Assembly: GCA_030146295.1 (NCBI GenBank)
Contig: JASLCD010000274.1
Span: 1 to 17,445 of the forward strand
Reading direction: 5' to 3'
Source of the DNA: Chryseobacterium sp.
GTDB taxonomy: Bacteria; Bacteroidota; Bacteroidia; Flavobacteriales; Weeksellaceae
Length of the DNA stretch: 17,445 nt
Below are positions 1-8,106 of this stretch, piece by piece (position 1 is the first letter of the stretch; the number at the start of each line of letters is the position of its first letter). The notes beneath the pieces were generated by a model. The model saw nothing but the letters and a program-made list of their open reading frames with translations, searched no databases and was not told the origin of the DNA. Made by a program: the position numbers and the translations under genes.

Positions 1-60
1 GTTGGTTAGAGCACCTGACTCATAATCAGGTGGTCCCTGGTTCGAGCCCAGGTGGGACCA
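1..60 (+). tRNA. tRNA with CAT anticodon (Met or lysidine-type Ile2), 5' end outside window
   Basis: The window opens inside the D loop. What is present is the 3' half of the D stem (GAGC, 9-12), a five-pair anticodon stem (CCTGA 14-18 with TCAGG 26-30) around loop CTCATAA (anticodon CAT at 21-23, U33 present), a T arm CCTGG-TTCGAGC-CCAGG (36-52), the acceptor 3' strand TGGGACC (53-59) and discriminator A60. CCA is not encoded. The acceptor 5' strand lies before the window. A CAT anticodon can mean elongator Met, initiator Met or Ile2 (C34 modified to lysidine), and the missing 5' part prevents a firm choice. It is useful as an internal standard of a normal tRNA against the tRNA-like elements further along. 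Confidence 0.93.
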
Positions 61-68
61 CAATAAAT

Positions 69-99
69 CAAGCACTTACAGAAATGTAGGTGCTTTTTT
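69..99 (+). terminator. Intrinsic terminator of the tRNA transcript
   Basis: An 11-pair hairpin, AAGCACTTACA (70-80) with TGTAGGTGCTT (85-95) and one G-U pair, closes a GAAA tetraloop. It is followed by a T run through 98. It lies about ten bases after the tRNA and before the next gene, so it should end the tRNA transcript. Confidence 0.9.
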
Positions 100-122
100 A
101 TTTCCTTTTAAAAGTAAATGAA

Positions 123-130
123 TATTTTTG
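123..130 (+). promoter_or_regulatory. Candidate flavobacterial -7 box TATTTTTG
   Basis: TATTTTTG matches the Bacteroidota -7 consensus TAnnTTTG and ends 18 bases before the ATG at 149. No clear -33 TTG is seen at the usual distance, only a T-rich stretch. The box contains the upstream TTG that would extend the reading frame, which favours the ATG at 149 as the true start. Confidence 0.45.
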
Positions 131-148
131 TGCGGTATAGAAAAATTA

Positions 149-1864
149 ATGAAAAAGATATTCCTGTTTTTATTTGCATTCCTTCATAGTCTCTTTTTTA
201 CGCAAAACAAAATTGATAGTCTAAAACTATTGAATTATGAGACATTAAAAAATAAATTTAATATTTATGACGAAGCAAATAAAAAGTTAGAAGCAAAAGC
301 CATTTCCCTCTATTACTTAAATAAGGCAAAAAAAGAAAAAAACATCCTTGAAATTGCGGAAGGTTATAACCTTATACATTTAACTGAAGATTTCCCCTTG
401 GCCTTAAAGTATATTGATAGTTTGTCCGGGATTACCAAAAATGTGAAAGGAGATGTATACCCTGCCAGAACATTTATCATAAAAGGAAATCTGTATTATA
501 AATATGATAACTTAAAAGCCGCCCTTGATAATTATATTTTAGGCTTAGAATATTCGAAAAAACATAAAAATCTAAAGCAGATCGCTTATGCAAATATGAA
601 TATTGCCTATTTAAACAGTTATATGGGAAGAAATAAAGAAGCGGCACAAACTTTCAGATATCATTTATTGAATTCTCAGGATATAACGGATGAATATCAG
701 CATGACCAGATGAGGGTAAGCCTTGCTTACTGCTATATTAAAATAAATAAAATTGATTCTGCACGTTTTTTCATTCAGGAAGGGCTGGCTTCTCCTTTTG
801 TACAAAAAAATACATATAATAGTAATCAGTATTTGTTTTTATCCGGCCAGCTGAATCTTAAAACCAAAAATTATCAGGCTGCTATTACTGAGTTAACAAA
901 GGCTTATATCTATTTTTCAGGTATTAATGATAACAATCAAAATTATGTATTATACAGCCTTGGAAAATGTTATGAAGAATTAAATAAGAGCCAGGAGACA
1001 ATAAAATATTTCAATCAAATAGATAGCAATGTAAAGAAAACAGATATTACCTTTCCAGACCTAGCAGATGTATATACTTTCCTAATAGATTATTATAGGA
1101 AAACCGGTGATAAAGAAAAACAACTGTATTATATTGACCGTTTTTTAAAAGTGGATCAAAAACTCGATGAACAGTTTCGGTACTTATCAACGGAGTTGCA
1201 TCAAAAATATGATACGCCCAATCTTTTACAAGAAAAAGAAAATATCATCAATGAATTAAAAAATAAAAAAACAATTTTGTATGCTTCAGTTAGTCTCTTA
1301 ATAGTAATATTACTCTTCCTTACCTATTTTTATTACAAAACTAATAAAGCAGAGAAAAGGCATCGAAAAATTGCTCAGGATCTGATTCATTTAATTGAAA
1401 GAAGAAATCTTGAAGCAGTTCAAAACACAAATAATCCATCAATAGAAATATACCCACAGGTAAAAGTTGAAAGTGAAACCAGAACAATTAGAACTGTTCC
1501 CGAAGATGTTGCTCAATCTATCTTAAAGGATCTGGATAATTTCGAAAACAAACTTCACTTTTTGAAAAATGGTATTACATTAGCAAGTCTTGCAAAAAAA
1601 ATAAAAACCAATACTGCTTACCTGTCAGAAATCATTAATACTCATAAAGGTAAAAATTTCACAACCTATCTAAATGATTTACGGATTGATTATGCTTTAG
1701 ATCAGCTTGTAAAAGATAAAAAATTTCGTTCTTATAAATTACCGGCTATTGCTGAAGAAATAGGTTATAATAACGTTCAGGCATTTTCGATTGCTTTTAA
1801 GAAAAAGACAGGAACAACTCCGTCTATTTATATTAAAGAGATTGAAAAATCAATTTCGAATTAA
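149..1864 (+). CDS. TPR-containing membrane-anchored AraC-family transcriptional regulator
   Basis: This is a 571-residue protein from the ATG at 149. The frame opens seven codons earlier at a TTG, but the ATG gives a proper signal-like N-terminus (MKKIFLFLFAFLHSLFF) and lies after the candidate -7 box. Residues of about 30-330 are alpha-helical with TPR-like Tyr/Ala/Leu spacing (for example repeated A-x-x-x-Y units). A single hydrophobic helix is at about 374-396. A charged linker then leads to a C-terminal AraC-type double helix-turn-helix (about 474-567), with GITLASLAKKI and later AEEIGYNNVQAFSIAFKKKTG typical of the family. The order periplasmic TPR sensor, membrane helix, cytoplasmic AraC domain is a common Bacteroidota one-component layout. 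Ligand and targets are unknown. The gene is visibly more AT-rich than its downstream neighbours and stands alone between a tRNA terminator and a convergent gene. Confidence 0.88.
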   Translation: MKKIFLFLFAFLHSLFFTQNKIDSLKLLNYETLKNKFNIYDEANKKLEAKAISLYYLNKAKKEKNILEIAEGYNLIHLTEDFPLALKYIDSLSGITKNVKGDVYPARTFIIKGNLYYKYDNLKAALDNYILGLEYSKKHKNLKQIAYANMNIAYLNSYMGRNKEAAQTFRYHLLNSQDITDEYQHDQMRVSLAYCYIKINKIDSARFFIQEGLASPFVQKNTYNSNQYLFLSGQLNLKTKNYQAAITELTKAYIYFSGINDNNQNYVLYSLGKCYEELNKSQETIKYFNQIDSNVKKTDITFPDLADVYTFLIDYYRKTGDKEKQLYYIDRFLKVDQKLDEQFRYLSTELHQKYDTPNLLQEKENIINELKNKKTILYASVSLLIVILLFLTYFYYKTNKAEKRHRKIAQDLIHLIERRNLEAVQNTNNPSIEIYPQVKVESETRTIRTVPEDVAQSILKDLDNFENKLHFLKNGITLASLAKKIKTNTAYLSEIINTHKGKNFTTYLNDLRIDYALDQLVKDKKFRSYKLPAIAEEIGYNNVQAFSIAFKKKTGTTPSIYIKEIEKSISN

Positions 1865-1936
1865 AACGAAATAAATAGGGTTTTAGTATAGAACATATTT
1901 TCAGCGGGATTCGAATAATTTTTATATATCAGCTAC

Positions 1937-2443
1937 TTACTTAAGAATTAAAACCGGTAACTTATACCTGTCAAACTGACTTATAATAGTAGGCAGACGA
2001 TTATTATCCACCGGAGTCACCCAGCCGGTTGATCTATTTTGAAGTCCCAAACTATTTTTATCTAACGAAATTTCGCTTTCAAAGACTAATACATCGTTGG
2101 AATATACATACATTTTACTTTGTATTGTTGAAACATCTGCATTATTATATTTGAAATCACAATTAAGCAGATCATGTATCAAAGCTTTATTGTCAGACTT
2201 TAAAACTCTCCATTTAGGAATTGATGAACTTAGATTTTTTCGATCTTCCTGAGCTAAAACAATATATACAAAACTATTTTGAGAACTTTTCAGTTCCGGA
2301 AGATCTTGTAATTTAAATGTCTGACCAGATTTTAAATTAATGGATTTGGGATCTTTTACTGATATTAAGGATATTATCATTGGATTATAGAAGAAATATC
2401 CGGTTATCAGCATGAACAGCGAAAGAATAATTTTTTTAGTCAT
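1937..2443 (-). CDS. Small membrane-anchored or exported protein of unknown function
   Basis: This 168-residue protein is not a family I recognise. Residues 1-28 are a hydrophobic N-terminal segment preceded by two lysines (MTKKIILSLFMLITGYFFYN), either an uncleaved anchor or a signal peptide. No lipobox cysteine follows. The rest is a soluble domain of short beta-like stretches, with polar segments such as LKSGQTFKLQDLP and a C-terminal motif containing WVTPVDNNRLP. This suggests a small periplasmic beta-rich domain, but nothing catalytic is visible. It is monocistronic and convergent with the AraC-type regulator. The 72 bases between them hold only a weak AT hairpin. It is AT-rich like the regulator. 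The reading frame and hydrophobic start support it as a real gene, and the function is open. Confidence 0.7.
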   Translation of the reverse strand: MTKKIILSLFMLITGYFFYNPMIISLISVKDPKSINLKSGQTFKLQDLPELKSSQNSFVYIVLAQEDRKNLSSSIPKWRVLKSDNKALIHDLLNCDFKYNNADVSTIQSKMYVYSNDVLVFESEISLDKNSLGLQNRSTGWVTPVDNNRLPTIISQFDRYKLPVLILK

Positions 2444-2669
2444 GTAGTTTGATCATGATTATGAGGGTGGTGAATGTAATAAAAAACAGAATAACTTTTT
2501 TAAAAACATTTATATAATTTTTTATTCTTATTTTCTTAAAAAGAGACATTTTGCAAAGTCTGAATTTCCTATGCATAACATTAAACATCTGTTTAAAAAA
2601 CCATAAAATACATTTAAAATTCAGTTAACAGCCTTCTTCCACGGATACCGTTGCTTTGCAAAAAAAGTA

Positions 2670-4421
2670 ATGATGGAAAATAACAACCAATTCAACAGAA
2701 GAAGATTTCTTAAAAATTCACTTTTAGCAGCCGGAGGAATTTTCATAGCTCCTCTAATTGAAAGCTGCAGCGACGATTTTACCGAAAATGGAAATGCTCC
2801 TGATGATCTTAAAAGCGGTGGCTTTGAATCGGGAGTAGCGAGTTTTGATCCCAGTGCAACAGGAATCATCATATGGACAAGATATTCTAAAGCAGCAGAT
2901 GCAGAAATTACATGGGAAATCAGTAAAAACAGCAATTTTTCAGAAGTAGTAAGAAGAGGGCAGGCCAATGCTACGGTAGTGAATGACTTTACGGTAGCCG
3001 TAGATGTACAGAATATCTCTTCCAATACAAGATATTACTACCGATTCTATAATATCAAAACAAAAGAAGTGAGCATAACAGGAGAAACCCTCACTTTACC
3101 TTCAAAATCGGATACTGTAAACGAAGTGAAGATGGCGGTGGTATCCTGTTCCAATTTTCCTGCAGGACTTTTCAACGTCTATGGAGCCATTGCGAAATCT
3201 GAAGCTGATGTCGTAGTGCATCTTGGAGATTATATCTATGAATATGCCCCGGGAGAATATGGAACAAATCCTTATACCAATCAATTAGGACGAGCTCACC
3301 AGCCGGCCAAAGAAATACTTAATCTAAGCGATTACAGAGAACGTTACAGACAGTACAGAGGAGACAAAAATCTTCAGCTTCTTCACCAGAAAAAGCCATT
3401 TATCTGCGTTTGGGATGATCATGAATTTGCCAATGATACCTATAAATCAGGAGCAGAAAACCATCAGCCGAATGAAGGAGATTTTCAGGCAAGAAAAATG
3501 GCTGCGTTCCAGGCTTACAGCGAATATATTCCCCTTAAAACGGGGAAAGATATGAGAATTTACAGAAGTTTCAACTTCGGGAATATAGTTTCCCTTTATA
3601 TGATGGATACAAGGGTGATCGCAAGAGATAAGCAGATGGAATATTCCGATTATCTTGATAATGCGGGGAATTTTAACCAGATCCAGTTTAAAACAGATTT
3701 TCTGAGTACCAGCAGAAAACTGATAGGAAGCGAACAGATGTCATGGCTGAGTTCTCAGATCAATGGTGATACTGCAAAATGGAAAGTACTTGGGCAGCAG
3801 ATTTTAATGACCAAAATGATGGTTCCTGCAGAACTTCTGATGTTGCTGAATCAGATTCTGGCAGAAATAAAGCAGCACGGAAGCGCACAGCCGGCTACCA
3901 TGCAGGCCCTTCAGAATACCATTACCCAGCTGATTATTCTTAAGACAAGATACAAACAGCAGGATCCTACCTTGACTCCTCAGGAAATTGCAAGAATCAC
4001 AACTACCTTACCCTATAATTTGGATGCCTGGGACGGATATTTTATGGAAAGAGAACAGCTCTATTCTCTTCTTGCAGGGAAAAATGTAGTAGTACTCGCA
4101 GGAGATACCCACAATGCATGGTTAGGAAAACTGACTGATGCTCAGGGTAAATTCATTGGAACAGAATTAGCATGCAGCTCCGTATCTTCTCCGGGATTAG
4201 AAGGATATCTGGGGATTTCCTCAGATCCTACAAAAGCCATAGAACTTGCTCAGGCATTTTCATTACTGATTGATGACCTTGATTATGCCAACCTCTATAA
4301 AAGAGGATATCTGCATGTGAAATTTACCATGGGAAGCTCTGTGGCAGAGTGGAGATTTGTAGACAACGTTATCTCCGATACGTACAATACAACGACAGAA
4401 AAAACATATACGATTTCATAG
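2670..4421 (+). CDS. phoD: PhoD-family alkaline phosphatase/phosphodiesterase, Tat-exported, probable lipoprotein
   Basis: The 583-residue length fits PhoD. The N-terminus has a twin-arginine signal (NRRRFLKNS) and a hydrophobic stretch ending in LIESC, with SDDF after the cysteine. That is a plausible Tat lipoprotein with the acidic Ser-Asp-Asp surface-export signal known in Flavobacteriia. Residues of about 45-145 form the PhoD N-terminal immunoglobulin-like domain. The metallophosphatase domain carries SCSNFP (158-163), HLGDYIYEY with H184 and D187, VWDDHE (247-252, D249/D250/H251) and GDTHNAW (478-484). These are the Fe/Ca-binding motifs of PhoD. The predicted role is release of phosphate from phosphodiesters and monoesters outside the inner membrane. 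Two ATGs occur in tandem (2670, 2673) and the choice is not important. The gene is monocistronic with a strong terminator after it. No PHO-type regulatory site could be recognised. Confidence 0.93.
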   Translation: MMENNNQFNRRRFLKNSLLAAGGIFIAPLIESCSDDFTENGNAPDDLKSGGFESGVASFDPSATGIIIWTRYSKAADAEITWEISKNSNFSEVVRRGQANATVVNDFTVAVDVQNISSNTRYYYRFYNIKTKEVSITGETLTLPSKSDTVNEVKMAVVSCSNFPAGLFNVYGAIAKSEADVVVHLGDYIYEYAPGEYGTNPYTNQLGRAHQPAKEILNLSDYRERYRQYRGDKNLQLLHQKKPFICVWDDHEFANDTYKSGAENHQPNEGDFQARKMAAFQAYSEYIPLKTGKDMRIYRSFNFGNIVSLYMMDTRVIARDKQMEYSDYLDNAGNFNQIQFKTDFLSTSRKLIGSEQMSWLSSQINGDTAKWKVLGQQILMTKMMVPAELLMLLNQILAEIKQHGSAQPATMQALQNTITQLIILKTRYKQQDPTLTPQEIARITTTLPYNLDAWDGYFMEREQLYSLLAGKNVVVLAGDTHNAWLGKLTDAQGKFIGTELACSSVSSPGLEGYLGISSDPTKAIELAQAFSLLIDDLDYANLYKRGYLHVKFTMGSSVAEWRFVDNVISDTYNTTTEKTYTIS

Positions 4422-4456
4422 TTTCAATTTAATTATATCTTATTTTCAATTAAGTA

Positions 4457-4489
4457 AAAAGAGTCATGGTGTGCCACTGTGGCTCTTTT
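4457..4489 (+). terminator. Strong hairpin terminator after the PhoD gene
   Basis: AAAAGAGTCATGGTG (4457-4471) pairs with CACTGTGGCTCTTTT (4475-4489) over 15 positions including G-U pairs, closing a TGC loop. The A run and T run on the two sides make it usable in both directions. It separates the PhoD gene from the downstream membrane-protein gene. Confidence 0.87.
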
Positions 4490-4520
4490 ATAGTATGTAT
4501 TTTTTTTGTATCTTGAACAG

Positions 4521-5237
4521 ATGCAAGAGGATGTAAGAAAAGATTTTTTGCCGATGGTCTCTAAAACATCATGGTTCATGACTTGGCTGACCAGAACATT
4601 GGGAGTACTTTTATTATTGGTAATGTTTTTAGCAGTATTGATATTGCCTTTTATCATTTGTAAAAACATAATGGTATTTGTTGTGGCAGCGGTATTGTAT
4701 TATCCGGCCTTAGGCTTTGGATTGTACCGTTTTATTCTTTATCAGAAGACAGCCAGAAACAGAGAAGTTAAAAGGATTATAGTTGATGATAAGGGAGTTC
4801 ACTACGAAAGAAAAAATGGAACGACAGACAGAATTCTTTATCATGATCTGGAAAAATACCACCTTGCAGACGAATATGATGTAAGCCTTAGCCCCAGAAA
4901 TAAAACCTATATATTGAAAGTAAAATACAATGACTCTGTAATAAACGTAGACTTTGATGGAGTGGATGCAGGTTACAGCAGCTATATTATAAATCTCAAA
5001 GCTTTACGGAGAAGATATATTCAGGGAATTGTATACTTCAGACCGGATTTGCGTATAAATCCCTCCGTTTATTCTACATACAATATCAACCCTGTTGATT
5101 TTACATTTGATAAAAGAAAGTATTGGCTTACGTTTGCAAAGACTTTAGCGGTAATGATTCTGTTATGTTCAGTATTGGGAGGTATTATGCTGGGACTGGC
5201 CAGATGGCTTTCTAAGGACCAGATTTATTTACACTAG
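4521..5237 (+). CDS. Three-helix membrane protein of unknown function with central soluble domain
   Basis: From the ATG at 4521 the product has 238 residues. The frame continues five codons upstream to a TTG inside a T run, which I reject as a start. Two hydrophobic helices lie at about 25-50 and 52-72. A soluble beta-rich domain follows (about 80-200, with VDDKGVHYERKNGTTDRILY and TYILKVKYNDSVINVDFDG), and then a third helix near 210-230. The two-helix hairpin followed by a strand-rich domain resembles bacterial PH-like or YcxB-like membrane proteins in general layout, but I cannot assign it to either from motifs. No catalytic residues stand out. It begins about 30 bases after the preceding terminator and is followed by 133 AT-rich bases without a recognisable site, so it is probably transcribed alone. 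Confidence 0.75.
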   Translation: MQEDVRKDFLPMVSKTSWFMTWLTRTLGVLLLLVMFLAVLILPFIICKNIMVFVVAAVLYYPALGFGLYRFILYQKTARNREVKRIIVDDKGVHYERKNGTTDRILYHDLEKYHLADEYDVSLSPRNKTYILKVKYNDSVINVDFDGVDAGYSSYIINLKALRRRYIQGIVYFRPDLRINPSVYSTYNINPVDFTFDKRKYWLTFAKTLAVMILLCSVLGGIMLGLARWLSKDQIYLH

Positions 5238-5370
5238 CAATCACCGATTAAAAATTGTATTCCAATCAAATTTATTTTCACATCTCAAAATCTTATGCTT
5301 ATATTTATTTTTCTTTTAAATTTTGTTATCAAAAAGTAGAAACTTGGTTTAAAAATTAATTGAAAAAGCA

Positions 5371-6951
5371 ATGGTGGAAAATTTTATTTATTATTTAGGA
5401 CTGGTCCTTGTCATTATCGGGGCCATTATGCTGGCCAACCGGCTGAAAATAGCATATCCTATTATCCTGGTGATTGCCGGTCTCATGATAAGTTTTATCC
5501 CCGGATTGCCAGCTCTGAAAATTGATCCTGAGCTGATCTTTATAATTTTCCTGCCCCCGCTTTTGTACGAAGCCGCTTTTGCCGTCTCCTGGAAGGAAAT
5601 ATGGAAAATGAGACGGATCATTACCAGTTTTGCCTTCATTGTAGTCTTTCTTACCGCAATAACGGTAGCTTTTGTAGCGAATTCATACATCCCCGGATTT
5701 TCACTGGCATTAGGTTTTGTATTGGGCGGAATTGTATCACCACCCGATGCAGTAAGTGCCGGAGCTATATTAAAATTTGTAAAAGTTCCTAAAAATCTGT
5801 CAACCGTTCTGGAAGGGGAAAGCCTGTTTAATGATGCTTCCTCGTTGATTATTTTCAGGTTTGCAATGGTGGCGGTGGCTACAGGACAGTTTCTATGGCA
5901 GGATGCGGCTTTAAGCTTTGGATGGATGGTTTTTGGAGGATTGGGAATTGGGGTCGTATTGGCTTTTGTATTCCTTGAAATTGAAAAAATATTCCCTACT
6001 GATGTTAACATGGATGCTATCCTTAGCCTGGTAGCTCCTTATGTGATGTACATTGCCGCGGAAGAAGTTCATTCTTCCGGAGTACTGGCTGTAGTGAGCG
6101 GAGGACTATTTCTTTCTGTAAGAAGACATGAGATTTTCAGAACTTCACAATCAAGATTAAGAGGTTCCAATGTCTGGGAAAGTTTTGTATTTCTGATCAA
6201 TGGAATCGTATTCTTACTGATCGGACTGGATCTTCCGGAAATTATGGTAGGTTTGAATAAAGAAGGAATAAGTCTACCTGATGCTGTCGGTTACGGACTG
6301 TTAATTACAGCTGTACTGATCATTGTTCGTTTGCTTTCTTCCTTCGGTGCTGTTTTTGTAACATTGATTATGAGAAATTTTATTAATGTAGCCGATAGAA
6401 ATCCTGGAATGAAAGCTCCAATACTGATGGGCTGGACGGGAATGCGAGGGGTTGTTTCTCTGGCAGCAGCATTATCTATTCCCGTTGTGATGGAAAACGG
6501 ACAGCCTTTCCCACATCGTGACCTTATTCTCTTCATTACCTTCATTGTAATTCTTGCCACTCTGATTATCCAGGGGCTTACATTACCTGCCTTGATCAAA
6601 AAACTCAATTTATCTGATACCGGTGGCGGATATATGTCTGAAGAAGAATCAGAACATTTTTTAAGAAGGGAAATGCGCCGGATAGCGTTCAAATATCTGG
6701 ATGAAAATTATAAAGAAAGGAGAAACGAAAATGAATATTTTAGCAAACTGATGGACCGCTGGGAGCAGGAAGATAAAGAAGACTCTATTCATAAGATGTC
6801 TGAAGAAGCAAAAACAATCTATTTTGAAACCCTCGAACAGCAAAGAATCTGGCTGCGGGAAGAAAACAGACGCAACCCGAATATTGACGAAGAATATATA
6901 AGACATTATTTAACAAGGCTGGACCTGGAAGAAGAAAGGCTCAGAATGTAA
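5371..6951 (+). CDS. CPA1-family Na+/H+ antiporter (NhaP/YjcE type)
   Basis: The product is a 526-residue inner-membrane exchanger. Residues 1 to about 410 are a run of hydrophobic helices. The family signatures are LPPLLYEAAF near 65, SPPDAV at 123-128 (with the ion-site aspartate D126) and EGESLFND at 148-155 (with the conserved Asn-Asp pair). The last 110 or so residues are a charged cytoplasmic tail rich in Glu, Arg and Lys, consistent with pH or nucleotide sensing in this family. The protein should exchange cytosolic Na+ (or K+) for protons and contribute to pH and salt balance. The stop is 13 bases before the next ATG, so it is probably co-transcribed with the metallo-hydrolase gene. 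Substrate specificity cannot be read from the sequence. Confidence 0.95.
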   Translation: MVENFIYYLGLVLVIIGAIMLANRLKIAYPIILVIAGLMISFIPGLPALKIDPELIFIIFLPPLLYEAAFAVSWKEIWKMRRIITSFAFIVVFLTAITVAFVANSYIPGFSLALGFVLGGIVSPPDAVSAGAILKFVKVPKNLSTVLEGESLFNDASSLIIFRFAMVAVATGQFLWQDAALSFGWMVFGGLGIGVVLAFVFLEIEKIFPTDVNMDAILSLVAPYVMYIAAEEVHSSGVLAVVSGGLFLSVRRHEIFRTSQSRLRGSNVWESFVFLINGIVFLLIGLDLPEIMVGLNKEGISLPDAVGYGLLITAVLIIVRLLSSFGAVFVTLIMRNFINVADRNPGMKAPILMGWTGMRGVVSLAAALSIPVVMENGQPFPHRDLILFITFIVILATLIIQGLTLPALIKKLNLSDTGGGYMSEEESEHFLRREMRRIAFKYLDENYKERRNENEYFSKLMDRWEQEDKEDSIHKMSEEAKTIYFETLEQQRIWLREENRRNPNIDEEYIRHYLTRLDLEEERLRM

Positions 6952-6964
6952 AAAAATATAGGGA

Positions 6965-8014
6965 ATGAAAAATTTAAAAAAGCAACTCGGGCAGTTTCCC
7001 GATGAAAAAAGAAAAGAATATTTCAATACACTTCCCAATTACCTCAATGGGAGATTTCAGAATATATTGACAACCCCTTCCTTATTAGAAGGAGAAAGTA
7101 TGACCAAAGTACTTTTCCACACTTTGTGTAAAGTGGAAAATACTTCGCCAAAAACGGCACTTCCATTTGTAATAACAGATCTGAAGAACCTTCGTCCGGA
7201 AGAAAATGTTTTGGTGTGGTTCGGGCACAGTTCCTATTTTATACAGGTAGATGGTAAGAAGTTCCTGATAGACCCCATTTTCAGTGGAAATGCCTCCCCG
7301 ATGCCAGGCTCTATAAAAGCTTTTCAGGGAGCCGATTATTATAAACCCGAACATATGCCGGAGATAGATTTTCTGCTGATCTCACATGATCATTGGGATC
7401 ATCTGGACTATAAAACCGTTCAGGAATTAAAAGATAAGGTAGGTAAGGTTATTTGTGGCTGGGGTACCGGTCAGCATTTTGAATATTGGGGCTGGGATTT
7501 TAACAAAATCATCGAAAAAAACTGGTGGGAAAGTATAGACATTGCAGAAGGTTTCAGAATTACTCTTACACCTGCAAGACATTTTTCCGGAAGATTACTG
7601 AACCGTAATATCTCACTCTGGACTTCCTTTGTTTTGAAAACACCTACAAAAAAACTGTTTTTGGGCGGTGACAGCGGGTATGGAAACCATTTTACAGAAA
7701 TTGGTGACAAATATGGACCTTTTGATCTGGCTGTAATGGAAAACGGTCAGTATAACGAAAAATGGCCATATATTCACACTCTACCGGATCAGCTGATGAC
7801 CGAAATAAAAGAACTGAAAGCCAAAAATTTTATTCCTGTTCACAATTCCAAATTTAAGCTGGCTCAGCACGCGTGGTATGAACCTTTAGAACTGGCCTCA
7901 AAAAATGCACAAGAAAATAATATCCCGATTACCCTTCCCATGATGGGTGAAAAAGTAGATCTGGACCAGTTGGGGACCATAACCTGGAAAAAATGGTGGG
8001 AGGACTGTTGGTAA
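6965..8014 (+). CDS. Metallo-beta-lactamase-fold hydrolase (NAPE-PLD/UlaG-like)
   Basis: This is a 349-residue soluble protein. The zinc signature HDHWDHLD is at 141-148, after the strand-turn FGHSSYFIQ and the aspartate in FLIDPIF. Further ligands are H206 in PARHFSG, D236 in GGDSGY and H293 in IPVHNSKF. Together these are the five metal-binding motifs of the COG2220-type MBL fold. Lack of a signal peptide indicates a cytoplasmic enzyme. The GHSSYF start of the domain and the PARH-SGR motif match the group that includes N-acyl phosphatidylethanolamine phospholipase D and UlaG-like lactonases, so a phosphodiester or lactone substrate is possible. It follows the antiporter by 13 bases, in the same probable transcript, but there is no obvious functional link. 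A bidirectional terminator follows. Confidence 0.9.
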   Translation: MKNLKKQLGQFPDEKRKEYFNTLPNYLNGRFQNILTTPSLLEGESMTKVLFHTLCKVENTSPKTALPFVITDLKNLRPEENVLVWFGHSSYFIQVDGKKFLIDPIFSGNASPMPGSIKAFQGADYYKPEHMPEIDFLLISHDHWDHLDYKTVQELKDKVGKVICGWGTGQHFEYWGWDFNKIIEKNWWESIDIAEGFRITLTPARHFSGRLLNRNISLWTSFVLKTPTKKLFLGGDSGYGNHFTEIGDKYGPFDLAVMENGQYNEKWPYIHTLPDQLMTEIKELKAKNFIPVHNSKFKLAQHAWYEPLELASKNAQENNIPITLPMMGEKVDLDQLGTITWKKWWEDCW

Positions 8015-8054
8015 TGCATTACAGACCTACTTTCCTTTTAATTTAAAATATAAA

Positions 8055-8080
8055 AAACCTGCCCATTACTGAGCAGGTTT
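8055..8080. terminator. Bidirectional terminator between convergent genes
   Basis: AAACCTGC (8055-8062) pairs with GCAGGTTT (8073-8080). Read on the minus strand the hairpin is followed by six T residues, a good terminator for the lipoprotein gene. Read on the plus strand it is followed by TTTCTTCC, a weaker terminator for the antiporter and hydrolase pair. Confidence 0.82.
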
Positions 8081-8106
8081 CTTCCTTCTTATCAAAAAAA
8101 TAATCA

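Noticed and set aside
128..148. TTG start of the TPR/AraC regulator
   Set aside because: It lies inside a candidate -7 box, and the ATG at 149 begins a standard signal-like sequence.
1862..1885. Terminator hairpin TAAAAC/GTTTTA between convergent genes
   Set aside because: Only six mostly A-T pairs with a 12-base loop and no T run. Too weak to call.
4501..4515. Promoter of the TAnnTTTG type just before the membrane-protein gene
   Set aside because: The T run ending in TTTG lacks the leading TA at the right spacing, and it is too close to the start.
5391..6011. 206-residue open frame on the minus strand within the antiporter gene
   Set aside because: It is antisense to a clear CPA1 antiporter. 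Its composition is that of a shadow frame.
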